A DNA stretch of 44,741 nucleotides from Chara braunii (GCA_003427395.1 BFEA01000347.1:584173-628913); one strand, 5' to 3'; counted from the first letter of the stretch, positions 18,691 to 31,244 are shown. Numbers and translations are program-made. Notes: generated by a model from the letters alone, not told the origin.

Positions 18691-19690
18691 AAACTTTAAG
18701 GAGAAAACAATTGCAGATAGTCTAATAGCCGTTCCAAATGGAAAGGGTAGGCCAACGCGAAAAATGCGTGTGGGTGGTGCCCAAGCTCAGACCCATAGGC
18801 AACCAGATGTTCCAAGCGTTGGAGGCTCGTACGCGGGCCCCCATAGGCTGACTAGGACTAATACCCTGCCCATACGTCGTATCGCGCTACCAAAACTTGG
18901 GTCTACTGGCCATAACGCGCTTTGCCCTCTCCGCTTGACCCATAACTTTTGAGCGAGGAAATTGGTAAGTGTCGCGCGCGCGGGTTATTATAAAGTCGCG
19001 CGGACGCAGAACCTACTCATACCGACCAACAATAAGGATTTGTGTAAGCAATCGTGATGTCGGCGCACTATATAGGGCCCATACCCGAGTGGCCTCTTTT
19101 GAGCCCTGGGGTCGCTCTCGACACTCAGGCGTCGGCTGAAGCGCGCGCTAAGGAGGGTAACCCTTTGGCGAGCGCAAAACCGGCCTGAGGGCCTTACCAT
19201 CTTCTGCACCCTGAGGTGCCCCATAGGGTGCGGGGTAAGATGGTCCCTAGGGCAGGAAGGAATTCGGAGCGGTGGTGAGTTTTCTGGCGCATCACTAGCG
19301 ACACGCTAGTCCTTCCGCCCGGAACTTTATTGTTCCACCAAAGTAAATTCAAAACAAGAAAAAATAAAAAAGACTACTTGGCGTGGCGAGGGAAAAATAC
19401 GAGCGCCCCGCCGGACCGAGTTACTGGGGGACAGCCTCTCAGCCTTGCGGCGCTTTAGATTCCCCGGGCCAGCAAGCAAATCAACGTCCTGGACAAGGAC
19501 CTTGAACTCTAGGCTTAGGACTAACGTCCGACCAGATAGAATCTTTGAGTAGGGGATAACGTAAGCGTGTCGTCGCGTAGCCCTATAAGGGTTACTCGAG
19601 CGTACGCTTAATCTGACTATCACATTATCAGGACGGGAAAATACAATCTCACTCAAACAAAAGGTTGTGGGGTAGTTCACTCTCACGACA
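18690..19690. mobile_element. Extra about 1-kb block inside LTR B, related to 38.1-39.1 kb
   Basis: It repeats the LTR module a second time (18960-19260) and includes ACAAGGACCTTGAA and ACTAACGTCCGACCA, matched near 39015-39058. The older LTR at 29228 has no such second block, so this is either an insertion of a related LTR piece or a local duplication. Confidence 0.55.
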
Positions 19691-19734
19691 GTTGTGTGGT
19701 TTGCCCATCTGAATCCAATACATAATCACTCAAC

Positions 19735-20144
19735 ATGACTCAACCGAGATTCTCCCATACATACCTGCAATCATATACACAGCATTCAAACAACATCACA
19801 CACACTAAAGTGGTAAACTTTTCAACCTTCTGCAAGTCACACCCTGCCTTAAGCACACAAGCCCAACCATTTCCCCACCAATCCTCAACAAAGGTACTCA
19901 GTCTTTTAGAAATGACCATTTATAAAGAAGCTGGGTGAAAACCCAAAGAAATACACAAATCCTTACAAGGGCCAAGGTCTTAGGTTGAGAGGCAGGAGAA
20001 CTGGGAAAGTTGAGTCGTAAACCGACGAATCGGCAACCGACTTGTTATCAGTGATAACAGAAAAAGTGATCCTTTTGAAGGATCAGGCTGATCAGGTCAA
20101 GCCTTCCAACGAGATACGGAAACCTGCATCACAGTACAGGCCAA
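19735..20144. repeat. Conserved LTR tail with hairpin
   Basis: Matches 30390-30720 and 31305-31480 (AATGACCATT, AAAG(C/T)(C/T)GGGTAAAA, GAATCGGCAACCGAC). At 20043-20059 TGTTATC and GATAACA flank AGT. The same hairpin is intact at 31439-31455 and partly lost near 30685. Confidence 0.75.
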
Positions 20145-20820
20145 AGAAAAATACTACTTATGTTTATGCCAAGGGGAGAATACTTCCCCCTTCGTAGCCT
20201 CGCTCCTCTACTAATACCAAGCCACTTAACATCTCCTCTATCCAGGATAGGTCTGCTAAGTAGTTCATAGCTGAAAAATAGTTTAACTCATCAAATTCTG
20301 CAAAATTTCGGTAGCGCTTCCCGTAGGAAAAGTGCCTTTTCATAAATTCTATGAGTCCAAAAATGACTAACTCTTTCAGATTTGCACAAATTTCGGTAGC
20401 GCTTCCCGTAGGAACAGGAGGCTATCAAGATTTATACAAGGCTGAAAGGCAAAAAAACAAAGTAAACTATACTTTGGACTATCCTCTGACACCTGTTTGA
20501 TGACTCAGAATCAATGATAACCCGCACAACCTCTAGATGAGAGTGTGGCTAACCCTCATCATAACTCCTAGCAGGGTCAATCATATCTTCATCCCAAGTT
20601 TTCCCTCCTATTATCCATCTTACCTACCTATGGTTCCAGCACTTGGCGAGTATCTAAAGAGCTAACCTATCAAAAAGACACCCCAAAGTGAGAGTCCACA
20701 AGCATGCATAAACAAACATCTCTCACAATCCCACATAAGTTTAACCTCAATAGTTCATTAGATCACTCAGTTCTTTCTCCTTTAGTAACCCCCTTGCGTA
20801 TGGTATAGGATCAGACAACG

Positions 20821-22040
20821 CCCTAACTTAAGGGTATGTCCAACCTGCCTAAGTAAACAAGTAACTGTACACACAACTGGACTGGCCTAACTTAAGGGTA
20901 TGCCCAACACCACATGAACTCTAGTCATAAAACATATGACCAGACCGCCCTAACTTAAGGGTACGCCAGACTTCTGCTTAACTGACGATATGAAGCATAA
21001 ACTAGACTGCCCTATCTTAAGGGTATACCTAGTCAGCTTTAGACAAGGTTACATAGGGCATAGGATTAGGTTGCCCCAACTTAGGGGTGTGCCTAGCCTG
21101 CCTAGAACAAGTACGAACGACGAATGGTCAGACCGCCCTAACTTAAGGGTACGTCCAACCAACGTAACATCAACGACAAGAGCATATCACTAGGTCGCCA
21201 TAACTTAAGGGTACGCCTAGCTAGCTTAAACAGTTTTAGGTCCATAAGACAATATGACCAGACCGCCCTAACTTAAGGGTACGCTTGATCTGCCTGAACA
21301 ATCACAAACGACGTATGACTAAGCCGCACTAACTTAAGGGTACGCTTAGCCTCCGTAACAACAATACAAGAGCACAACCATTGATTTACTTGCACATAAT
21401 TCATATGTTTCTCTCTTATTAGGCAGATGATCAGACCTACCCAACTTAGGGAGACATCCAATCCTGCCTTGTGTTTAGAAAGGAAAATAAAAACAGATTT
21501 ATACTAACTCTCTTCACCTTTGTATTATTACGAGCATAAGACTAAACCGCCCTAACTTAAGGGTACGCTCAGTCTGCCCGAATTACCTCCATTATATTCT
21601 TCACTTACTTTTTTTTTCTTCTTGTTCTACCTGACTTACTGACTGGATTTCCCAACTTAGGGCGCCCGGCCTGCCAGATAATATAAGTTCGTATAATATA
21701 TCCAAATTTTATACTTTTAGTTAGCCTTTTAGTTCACTGCTTATGACTAAGCCGCCCTAACTTAAGGGTACGCTCAACCTCATGCCTTTGTCCCCCGCAC
21801 ACAGAACTGGGTCTACGCAACTTAGAATATTCTCAGTCCTGCTTCAGCAACCCAAAAGAAACATCAGGATTCTGAGTCCTCTCAACTTAGGGTGCCGATC
21901 CTCCTGTTTAAAAACCCCAGAAAGAAACAGCAACTGGTCCGTCCAACTTAGGATAGACCCAACCCTCAAAGATCATATAATCAGTCCAGCAAACATAAAT
22001 AAAAAACAGCACTGAGCCCACATCAACTTAGAGGAGCTCA
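20821..22040. repeat. Array of about 16 spaced CCCTAACTTAAGGG motifs, copy B
   Basis: Same array as in copy A with almost the same spacing, starting at 20821. It has two extra degenerate copies (near 21928 and 22022) inside the segment missing from copy A. The motif is better conserved between copies than some of the spacer sequence. Confidence 0.9.
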
Positions 22041-22079
22041 ACCTTGGGTTGACCCGGTCAAACACATGCATACCACCTT

Positions 22080-24480
22080 CATCCCACCTTCCCCCAATTC
22101 ACTTTGCCTAAGTTCACTTAAATGTTTATCTGAACTCTCATATGTACTCGTTCATTTAACCTTTCACAATGCATGTCCTCACATACATAATAATAAAGTA
22201 GTATCCTCACATACTCGCATTTAGATACCCAGGGGATAACAGTTAGGGGGAGGGATCACACGCGTCAGACGAGATTATGCCTGAGTATTCCCCGCCTCTA
22301 GAACCCTGCCTGAGCTCCGGCAGAGCTCCCGCAATCGGTAGGGCAAACCTCCCACAAAGGCTTTGGCGCGGACCTACGGGTTGCAACCCCGCCTGCCGCC
22401 TTCCTCTCGTAGCCTCAGACTAGACTGAGAGTAAGAAAGATAGACGTACAAAGTTCAGACTCTCAAATACAAGAGAGGTGCGCTCAGACTCACGGAAGAG
22501 GGCCTTGTTATCTTGATGCGCCTACGGGCCCCGCAATGATGGTCAAACTCGTAGTAGGGGTGATCGAACCGCAGCCAGAATGCAACGTAACCACACTCTA
22601 ACAACCCTCCCGCTCGCAGCAGTGACCCCTGTGTGGAGCCTAACTACTCCCCCAAAGCTGCAATACTTCCTACTAATCAAGACGCAGCCTCACAGCATAA
22701 GGCGACTGTCATCAAACACAACACACCCCCATGCTCTATTAGGAGAGCAAGCGAAGTTCCTCGATACTGGGCCGACCGGCAGTGTACACGGTAGATGCCT
22801 GCGGTAGCCGAGCAACAGAACACAACTGAGGTTGCTACAAACACACACAAAAAAGAAAACAGTCTGAGTCGCCTGCCCGCACTACAGAACTGTGCGCTCA
22901 AACTCCCAAGGAGAGGTGAGGCTCCGAGTCTCGAGTGTCGCCGAACTCAGCAGATCTAGTCCTCTGAACAGTGAGTCTGAAGAGAATAGTAATACAGGCG
23001 ACTTCGTAGGTCAACCAGCAGTCCAGCCACCCGAAGTAAATATCTCTCATGTTTCCTGCGGTCGCACCTCCTGCTGCTTTGGGAGCCCAAATACAGTCGA
23101 TACTTCAGAAAGTCACTGGTGACTTGAATTAACAGTAGCCAAGATGCCCGACTTTGGCCAGTACGCAGAATCTTGAATCCCAACTGCCCTGGCGGGACCC
23201 GCAGCAGTGGTACTATACGTATGGGTGACGTTCAGTCAGTAGCTGAGAAGTCCACCCAGACGTGGACTGAGCGGACCAATCGCGCTGCCTCGGGCATGGT
23301 TCACCATCTCCTGTGCCTCATCTGTCTTCGTAGTAGCAGGCTGCGTCTAATCATAGCAGCAGTCACAAGCCAACGGAGGACAGCAACCCCCTTGTACTGC
23401 CGCAACGTAGTAATTAGTGATAACTACTCGCCTACCTATTCAGCAGTACTTAGTAAGTTCACGAACTGAGTCCACAGTATGCGTCGCACACACCCAAATC
23501 ATAGTATCACAACAGTACTTCGAACACCAACAGTGCTATAGCAATACTAGGCCTATCAATACAGGCCAAACGAATCCAGCGGCGGCTGGTCGTGGCATCT
23601 ACGCGAAGCAGACAGAGGTTTTTTCCCTCAGTCATTGCCTCTTAGAAGGCGAGCTTGGTACCCCTGCTTCACCAACTCTTGAGGTAAGGATAATCTTCCT
23701 TTCTCTCTACGACCATATTAGGCCGTCTCACATGACCATGTTCGTCCGAAAACAGCGGTCTCCTTCATTCAGGATGATGATCGTAGACGTAGTGTGCTCC
23801 CACCTGTAACGACGACGCAACAGTGAGCAGTTTGTGGTGAGTCGCTTCGAAGGGAACTCATTATCCTTCCATCCGATTAGTCCTTCGCCCCTTAGAACTC
23901 GATGAGCAATTCGCTTCGTCGGCTTCGCGGTGCGCGCACCCGCCGTTGTGACCGACTTTCCTCCCCTTTCTGCACCCGGGCATCCGATCTTCGCTACCTT
24001 CTCCCCTACTTCTCACGACTACCCAGATGTACGTGTACTTTCTCTTCCTACTTCTACTCCAATCGCGCCCTGTCTATGCATATCGCTGTATAGTAACTCT
24101 TTATGCCTGACTGTATCTGACCGCTCATATGGCCAGATTGATAAGAATCGGCGATGTCCGCGTTATAGGAAAAGAGATCACCCTGTGGCAGAGGCTGCGG
24201 AGCGAAAATCATACCACGGCTTCGAGAAGAGACGCTTCCGTCGCGGATATGGGAAAGAGCCCCACGAGCACGATGGCGAAGAAAAACGTGATGTGGATGA
24301 AGATGGTCGTCGGAACAGAGCTCCCTATTCCTGGCCGTGACAACAGGCACCGCATTCTCAACGCAAAAAAAACACCACATTGTTAAGCCGGTCCTTGAAG
24401 TTAGCTGCCACGTCCTACTACTCATCAACTGTACAAAAATGAAGAACGAACCTCCCCTCATAACATAGAAAAATTCATCC
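22080..24480. other. Conserved LTR body without a gene, copy B
   Basis: From about 22370 this is collinear with 2640-4740. The start (about 21900-22360) is the piece absent from copy A. Short open frames are not conserved between copies as proteins, and none is called. Confidence 0.65.
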
Positions 24481-24584
24481 CTCGCTTTCGCTCACCTTCG
24501 CTCTTCCACGCAGCTCCGTTCCCGCGTAGCACACAACCTACTTACTAAGTCAGAAATCCGGGCTTACCATCGAATTCGCCCTGC

Positions 24585-24591
24585 TATAAAA
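24585..24591 (+). promoter_or_regulatory. TATA box, antisense to the element, copy B
   Basis: TATAAAA in the same CTGCTATAAAACCCCGG context as copy A, followed by the same pyrimidine-rich stretch and hairpin (24611-24640, one arm changed to CGAGCGAG). Confidence 0.45.
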
Positions 24592-25010
24592 CCCCGGATT
24601 TGGTCCTTCCCTCACTCGATTTCATAAAGAAACGAGCGAGTTATACACTCTTTCCTCTTTCTCCACCCGCCATTTCCACCATCTCCACACACGACACTTT
24701 TCACTATTCCCCTCCTATGCTAATCCACCCACCATTCTAACTTTACCATTCGTCTCGCCCTGTCAAAGATCCCCTATCTCCTATCTTCCCTTGCCTAAAG
24801 CGGAATCCGATTGGGCGAGTTACGAGCTCAGCCCTCCGCCATAGTCACTCTGCCCATACTCTGCACTCACCTGGCGCGAGAACCCGTCCAGGTTCATTCT
24901 GTCTCTTTACGGCCTTCTCCCTGCCCGCTCTCATAGTGCAGCGCTCATCGCAGCAGCGGCGACCGATGTGGACCACATCGGAAACAAGACTCATCGGGCT
25001 GCCCCCCCCT

Positions 25011-25042
25011 GACTTTATGCATGTCATCCTTGCGCAGGGGTC

Positions 25043-25074
<32 letters not shown>

Positions 25075-25091
25075 ACGGTGTCCCGAAGGAC
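25011..25091 (-). ncRNA. U6: U6 snRNA-derived sequence inside LTR copy B
   Basis: Closer to canonical U6 than copy A: the minus strand has AAATTGGAACGATACAGAG, AAGATTAGCATG and CCCCTGCGCAAGGATGACA. It stops matching after GCATAAA, as in copy A, so both copies inherited the same 3'-truncated U6. One base is lost in the 5' region (GGGACACCG for GGGACATCCG). Confidence 0.88.
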
Positions 25092-25165
25092 TGAGCCACA
25101 TGGAGAGACCCAGGATCGACTGGTCGGCTGCCTCGACGGTCTCGGACCCAGGTATGTACCTCCAC

Positions 25166-25190
25166 AGTTCAGTGGTGTATCCACTGAACT
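25166..25190. other. Perfect 10-bp-stem hairpin, copy B
   Basis: Identical to 5450-5474: AGTTCAGTGG, loop TGTAT, CCACTGAACT. Confidence 0.85.
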
Positions 25191-25264
25191 ATGTTCTTGT
25201 GTTACGGTCGGACCTGGCGCCACTGCCTGGCCTCGTTCCTGATGAAAAAAAAGGAAAAAATACT

Positions 25265-25271
25265 AGTAATG

Positions 25272-25306
<35 letters not shown>

Positions 25307-25335
25307 GAGGTAAGGATAATAATAATAAAAGCAAA
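25265..25335. repeat. AAT microsatellite, copy B
   Basis: An (AAT)n tract longer than the one in copy A, then AAAGAGGTAAGG and a second short AAT tract. Confidence 0.9.
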
Positions 25336-25391
25336 AAAAAAAAACGGATTGGGGGGGGGGAACCGTTGGTATTCGGTCTTGCCCCACGGGT

Positions 25392-25582
25392 CCGCTGCCG
25401 GACTCCCCTGCAAAAAGCCAAGGGGGATAGTCCCGCGGGACCCTCAACCCCTCGGCTCACTCTGACGCGCTCCTCCGTTGCTCCGCNCCGCTGCCGGACT
25501 CCCCTGCAAAAAGCCAAGGGGGATAGTCCCGCGGGACCCTCAACCCCTCGGCTCACTCTGACGCGCTCCTCCGTTGCTCCGC
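25392..25582. repeat. Exact 95-bp duplication across an N gap (probable assembly artefact)
   Basis: 25392-25486 and 25488-25582 appear identical, separated by the single N at 25487. Copy A has only one unit (about 5659-5753). Gap filling that failed to merge overlapping ends is the simplest cause. Confidence 0.85.
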
Positions 25583-26317
25583 TGCTCCGCTCTGGCCTCG
25601 ATCCCGGGATCCGCCTGGTAAGAGTTTAGTGTCGTAACCTATAGGGCTAAGCCCAAGCCTGAGTTGGTTGTGTGCTACCTTGCATATGAATAGTATGGCC
25701 AGCCAGCCTGGGCCTGCAAACGGTATCTTAGGCCGTTCTTCCCACTTACGGCCTGCGTCCATGGCTCCGTAAGGCCGTAGCTGGTTGCCTTGAAGGCATG
25801 GCTCCGCTGGCCTACCACACGCGCCTGCTCAACCATGGTAGGGTTGCGGTTCGAGTTTCCCCTAACCCACTACAAACGCCTTTCTACCGCCTCTCTGCCG
25901 AGGAAACCCCGCCCGTTGCTCTACTTTGTGCCATCCTTGCTTGACATCCGCGGCGACTTCTACTATCGTCGGTGCAGAGCCATCCTAGTGCCCACCTTAC
26001 TTTACGTGGTGCAACCTTGATACGCCGGTCCCCAGCAAGGCAGACGACATCCTTTTCTAGTCAAAGTCCTACCTGGTCAACGCGACGCCGCTTGTAACTT
26101 TGCCCGTGCGTGCGAGGCTGCGACCTCCTCTGACTTTCTAGCGTGACACTCACTTGTCATGTTGCCGCCTCATAGTCTTCCTTGGTCAATCGCTTGGTCT
26201 GGCTAACGCATGTCCACAAAGTGCATGCTCACGCACTCTCTAATCAACACAAAAGGGACGCGCCTCTAGATATCATCAGAAGCGTTCTTCCTCTAAGTGG
26301 CGAAAATGCGCCCAAAT

Positions 26318-26331
26318 ACCCTTGTAAGGGT
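26318..26331. repeat. Subterminal inverted repeat of the LTR, copy B
   Basis: ACCCTTGTAAGGGT, 13 bp inside the LTR terminus at 26344. Confidence 0.85.
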
Positions 26332-26344
26332 GTTCGGGCCGACA

Positions 26345-26612
26345 TCGCATAAGCATCAACAATATTGACCATGTTCCTGAGTTCTTGACTACGAGGTAGA
26401 AACCTTAGGTTCAGGTACAGGTCATATATCAGTTCACATGTATAACGCCCATACCCCCATTCGCATGCCCTCAAAGCGGTTTCTGCTGATGCCTCTACCC
26501 TTGCCTGTTCCCCAAAACACTTTTCTACCAAGAACTTCGGCAGGATGACTCGTGATGGGGCTGAGGGAAGTGCAAACTCTCTGGCGCGCTTTACCTTTAC
26601 ATAGGTCACCAC
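26345..26612 (-). pseudogene. Coding-like fragment abutting the LTR, function unknown
   Basis: An open minus-strand stretch of about 89 codons reads like a soluble helical protein (VILPKFLVEKCFGEQ, CELIYDLYLNLRFLPR) and then runs into the LTR at 26344. Further up the strand another frame (LEISLPRRVKEKKYISSWW, about 26830-26920) is also protein-like but separated by stops. I recognise neither. They may be part of a host gene or an older element interrupted by the LTR insertion. Confidence 0.35.
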
Positions 26613-29207
26613 CTACTCCTCTCCTTCGTGGTTTCTTCCTCTTGCCCACTTCTCGGCAGCTCCCTCAACTATCCTTAATGGTCTCGTGAGCGGACTTCCA
26701 TGCCCAAGTGCCAACTCAATCTCATGCAAGACCCAGGAATGATGGTGGGGTGTATAGGGTCACTTTCACGATCGCGCAGTCCTAACCATCATCAAATCCA
26801 GACTCGATCCAGATGAAGATACCCTTGTCTATCAGCATGCCCCACCAGGAAGAGATATATTTTTTTTCCTTGACTCGCCTCGGCAGGGATATCTCGAGTT
26901 CATTTTCCTTTTTAACAAGCAAGGTCATACTGAGATCTTCTTTAGCATAAGGCATGTTGAATTGCCTTTCGCTCTGTCTGGGTTCTGCTCATCACAAAAA
27001 AAACATTCAGCATACGCTTTCCGTTACTATGCTGACAATCGCGTTCTACAATCTCTATTCCTAAGGTCTTAGCTTCAACTCATCTTTTACTAAAATTCAT
27101 CATTTCCAGTGTTTACGGCCACCCAACTTAGACGGAATAATACTGGTAATATATCATGGTAATAATACGTTCATAAATATTGAAACTCACAGTAATAATT
27201 ACTCATGGAAAATGGCATATTACCTTAGTAACTGACATCGACAATACTTATAAAAATCAATTGCATTATACTCAAGCTAGTCAGTTACTCAAAGCATATA
27301 TAAATACTTCATAATAATAAGTTTATGCCAATAGCCATATCATATGATAAACATCTTATAATCAAGATGAGATCGCCAACAATTAGCACTCTTAGACATA
27401 ATACTTGCGAGAGTACCACACTTTACCCCACAACTTTGACAAAAGTAAATTGTGATGAGGGGCGGTATAAACCTTTTTAGAATGAAGAACATCTCAAATC
27501 CGCGAGCCCCGCACAAGGATCAAGCCTCACTGCTTCTCCCTCTGATTCCTGCACTTGCTCCTTGCAGACCCTTGCCGACAAGGTAAACAACCTCACCATA
27601 CACGCTTTTCGGTGTACTGCCCCGTCCTGTGTTGGTGAACCCACTTGACATAAAAATAGTTGGGGATTCACCCCCTCCTTCTTTGTGGCATGTCGTAACT
27701 GTCTCCCTCATATGTCATGGTCTAACAAGACTCAAATACTTTACTTCTATTCAGTAGTTGTGTAGTCATTTCATCACAGAGGATTAGACAACAACACCCT
27801 ACTATGGATCAGGAACATAGTTCTGACGTGGATCTCTTCACTACCTTACAAGACAAAACTATAACTTCTTCAAAGCTATCTCTAAGGAGACCAATAACAT
27901 AGGATTGCAACTTTTCTTGGGGTGGACCTTACACATTGACCATTCTATGAGAAGAAACTTATCTCAAGGAATTTTTCACTCCGTTCACCTCTGAATCCGC
28001 ATCAGACGTGGATTTTGCGCTATGCCTCTATCCCTCTTTGAAGAGCAATTCAAACGCACAGATTTAATAGACAACCATAAATTGATAGTTGGACTTCAGA
28101 CGCTCATACAAATCCTTGCAGACTAATAAGTTCACATACATACTTCAGATACATAGCCCATGTAAATATTTCTGACAAGGATAACCATTAAAAGACTATA
28201 GTCATTAAGCACATAGCCTCATATAATTAGGCATTAGGCAAACTTACTCAGATAGGATCTGACATATATGGATGAGTTTAACATATAACTAAGGAGATGC
28301 CCTTAGAAAGACGGTCTCAAGTCCTTAGCTCCATAGATTCAAGTGGACGATCCAAAACTATAAAGGTTCAAGCGAAAGTCTAACATCACCTACACCCCAT
28401 CGCATCATCGTAAGTAAGGGGGATAGTCCAATTGTTAGCCCATTGACACTCCGACTTCCTCTAAGATCAAATATTTCGTTTATCGAAAATGTGTCATGTA
28501 GATCTACTACTTCCCATAGACTCTCTTATTGAAATCATAACACGACGTTCACTACATCTACCTGCCGCCTTATACACCTAATTAAAACATATCACACGAG
28601 GCAAACGTCACACTTCCATGGCTAAGTAATTCGAACAATCGCTAATAACCCAGACTCAAGGATCTCAATCCGTTCTCACTAAAGGGTTTCAGCGCCCTTA
28701 GCCTAACTCTCCTCGAAGTACCTCGATAACCGTGACTTCAAACATAATAGGCTTCCTTACTCATCCTTAGCCCTACTCTACTGCAAAAGTGCCATGCTAC
28801 TCTCATGAGCACTCAGATAGCTCTCTTAGTCATAATAGGTACCTTATAGGCCTCACTCGCACAATAATCATGTTTAGCCATGTTGACGCCACCTTATCTT
28901 ACCCTGGGCATACCAACCATGCAAAGCATCATCCAAACCCGTCAACTATCATGTTCAGAAGGGGTACCAACTCCAACTTCCATTATATTAGTCAGAGTAC
29001 GTGAGCTCATAGCTATAACGTCTACCTCTCACGCCACCCTTACTGCACTAGTCAAAACCAACTCACACAATCAACTCTCACTCGCTCTCTATCCAATACC
29101 ATCAATCGATTAACCATAAAGCCCGAATAAAACTTCTCATTTTGCCTAGTTCTCACACTGTTGTGCCCGGATGTCGTTCTACCAGGGACAACGGTAGGCA
29201 ACCGTTA
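26613..29207. other. AT-rich stretch without a recognisable gene
   Basis: It would be internal to the older minus-strand element whose PBS is at 29208-29225, but no gag or pol domain is visible. A short minus-strand open stretch at 27477-27711 shows no family signature. Otherwise there is only AT-rich sequence and scattered short frames. Confidence 0.55.
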
Positions 29208-29225
29208 TCCACAGCAACGACGCCA
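29208..29225 (-). promoter_or_regulatory. Second primer binding site, tRNA-Asp type, decayed
   Basis: Minus-strand TGGCGTCGTTGCTGTGGA keeps 15 of the first 18 bases of the tRNA-Asp complement and lies two bases after an LTR end (…GATGCGCTCGACA). Confidence 0.75.
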
Positions 29226-29227
29226 AC

Positions 29228-31244
29228 TGTCGAGCGCATCAGTCTAGCACCGCGCAGGGCGGGATCCTCCCGACCGTGTCACACAGGAGTTCGTCTAATC
29301 CTCTTCGCGATACACATGAAGCTTTCTGCAAGCTGCTCCAGCTGAGTGCGCCAGCCATACCTCTCGCGAGCCCCTACGACAGGATAGGGTCAATGTGAGG
29401 TATAACTTACCTCCACCTTACGGAAGTTGTCACCTCCCTTCGGTAGGCGTATCCCCGTCGAGCTACCTGTCCACAGTACGAAAGTTAATCAGTTGCAATC
29501 GATGAGGTGGACCAGCCGAGGGCGTTTCTCGTTCACTGTAACATAGGGGGTACGCGTGGTCCCACACCTCTATCGGACCCGCACCCGAACTAACGCACTG
29601 GGGCTGAAGTCCCAGGCGCGACTCGTCGTCCGTCGACTAGGACATATCCCGCACACCACGCATTACACAACAACACACACACAGAACGACACAAAACAAA
29701 CAGCACAACAACACTCCAAGTCTCTTTTGTAGTCATCCCATAACCTTCCGATGTGGAAATCGGATAGGCGACGTGCGCGAGACTTAGTATAAAAATCGGT
29801 GCGGACGCAGGGCTAACTCATATCGACTCGCAATGCATGCATACGCAAGCAGTCGCAATGATGATGTACTATGTAGCACCCATGCTCATTTGGTCCTCAT
29901 TAATCTCGAGGGTCGCATTCGATACTCAAGTGTCGGCTGACACGCGCCTTGAGGGGTTGATCTCTCGACGCTAAATAATTGCCAAGTGCAGTTGAAGACC
30001 ACACCCTCTTCTGCACTCTGAGGAGAGTGGGTGGTACACAGGTTCATACCTGTCGTGATAATCGTCTTATCGCCCTGGAGACCAGCTTGATCATCCAGGG
30101 TCTGGAGAGAAATCAAGGGCTTTGACTTTGACGGTTGCCACGGACTACAACATCCAACTATATTGAAACTCTAAAAAGCAAAGGATAAACGGGAATCTCT
30201 TTTTTTTCTCAAAACATAATTTGTTTAACCCTTGCGCATGGTCACAATTGGCCATGCAAACACCCAACGCGTATATATGTATATATATATAAAGGGGTTA
30301 TAAATATGTGACGATCACTTCTCACAATTACAGTGAGACTCCTCTCAGCCATATATAAGTATGTGATCGCAGACAGTCAAATTCAAAGCCCGAACCACCA
30401 AACATACATGCAATCACATCAAAGATTCAACCAAAAGTCAACACACTACACGGGGCCAACTTCAACCATTCTCTACGCTTACACCCCTCGCTTTAGCCAT
30501 ACAAGTCTCACTCTTTGTGCAACTCTCAAAATGTAATACTCAACACCTTAGTTAAATGACCATTCAATAAAGTCTGGGTAAAACCACAACAAAACAAATC
30601 AAACCACAAGGCTAAACACTTTAGGGTGAATGACAAGAGTGGATTGGAGTTGAATCGTGAACCAATGAATCGGCAACCGACATATTACCAGTGATATAAG
30701 AAGACGATCGTCGTGGGATCAAGTTGAATCTAGTCCAAATCTTGAATCAAACGATCAAGAGGACCTATAACACAGGTCAGGTCAATCCTCAAGCTAAATC
30801 TATAAGTCCATGGAGAAGAATCTTCATATCACGACCTCACTTAGAATCGTCATAATTAACTAAGTCTGAATCTACCCCTAAGCAAGTGTCCAAAAAAAGG
30901 TAGACCCTGACAAAATCTCCTCTATACAGAGTGAATTGTCAGAATCGTCACCTGTCAAAATATAATCTATCTCGTATAAACTAAGAATATTTCGATAGCG
31001 CTTCCCGTAGGAAAAAATAGTTTTTCAGAATTTATACTAGCTTAAATACGAAAAGCTGAAATAACTCTCAACTTTAAAAAGTCAAATTTTATCTAACTCC
31101 ATGAATTAGTAAAATTTGGGCAGCATCTCCTTTAAAAAGGTAGACTTCCCAGATTTATACTAAGTCAGATTGGAACTCAAACATAAGACTTAAGTTCTAT
31201 TAAGACAAAATTTAATAAACTTCTTAGATTTGTAGAAATTTTGT
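29228..31244 (-). mobile_element. Older LTR of the same family, interrupted
   Basis: Same R/U5 end, CA-rich stretch, module and tail as LTR B, clearly more diverged, with two GCTTCCCG-type units at its right end. At 31244 it is cut in the middle of such a unit by the nested unit 31245-36303. Its continuation is at 36304. Confidence 0.65.
30270..30293. repeat. TA microsatellite
   Basis: GTATATATGTATATATATATA tract inside the older LTR, absent from LTR B. Confidence 0.85.

Larger units (their letters stand above)
17785..26344 (-). mobile_element. LTR copy B: 5' LTR of the Ty3/gypsy element, about 8.6 kb
   Basis: On the minus strand this unit starts TGTCGGCCCGAACACCC at 26344 and ends GATGCGCTCGACA at 17785, next to the PBS. 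It has TG...CA ends with an imperfect TGTCGg/tCGACA inverted repeat. From 20145 to 26344 it matches copy A. The remaining 2.4 kb holds the R/U5-like end, a CA-rich stretch, an approximately 1-kb extra block (18690-19690) and a conserved tail. Even without that block it would be about 7.5 kb. The alternative is that nested insertions have joined to look like one LTR. See the findings for tests. Confidence 0.6.

Noticed and set aside
24968-24984. Plant U6 promoter element (USE-like CCACATCG) near the U6 segment
   Set aside because: It is on the wrong side and strand for the U6 sequence and is not conserved in copy A.
25100-25629. Frames with long Asn or Ile/Tyr runs over the AAT microsatellite and the N-linked duplication
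   Set aside because: Translated microsatellite, and partly created by the duplicated assembly unit.
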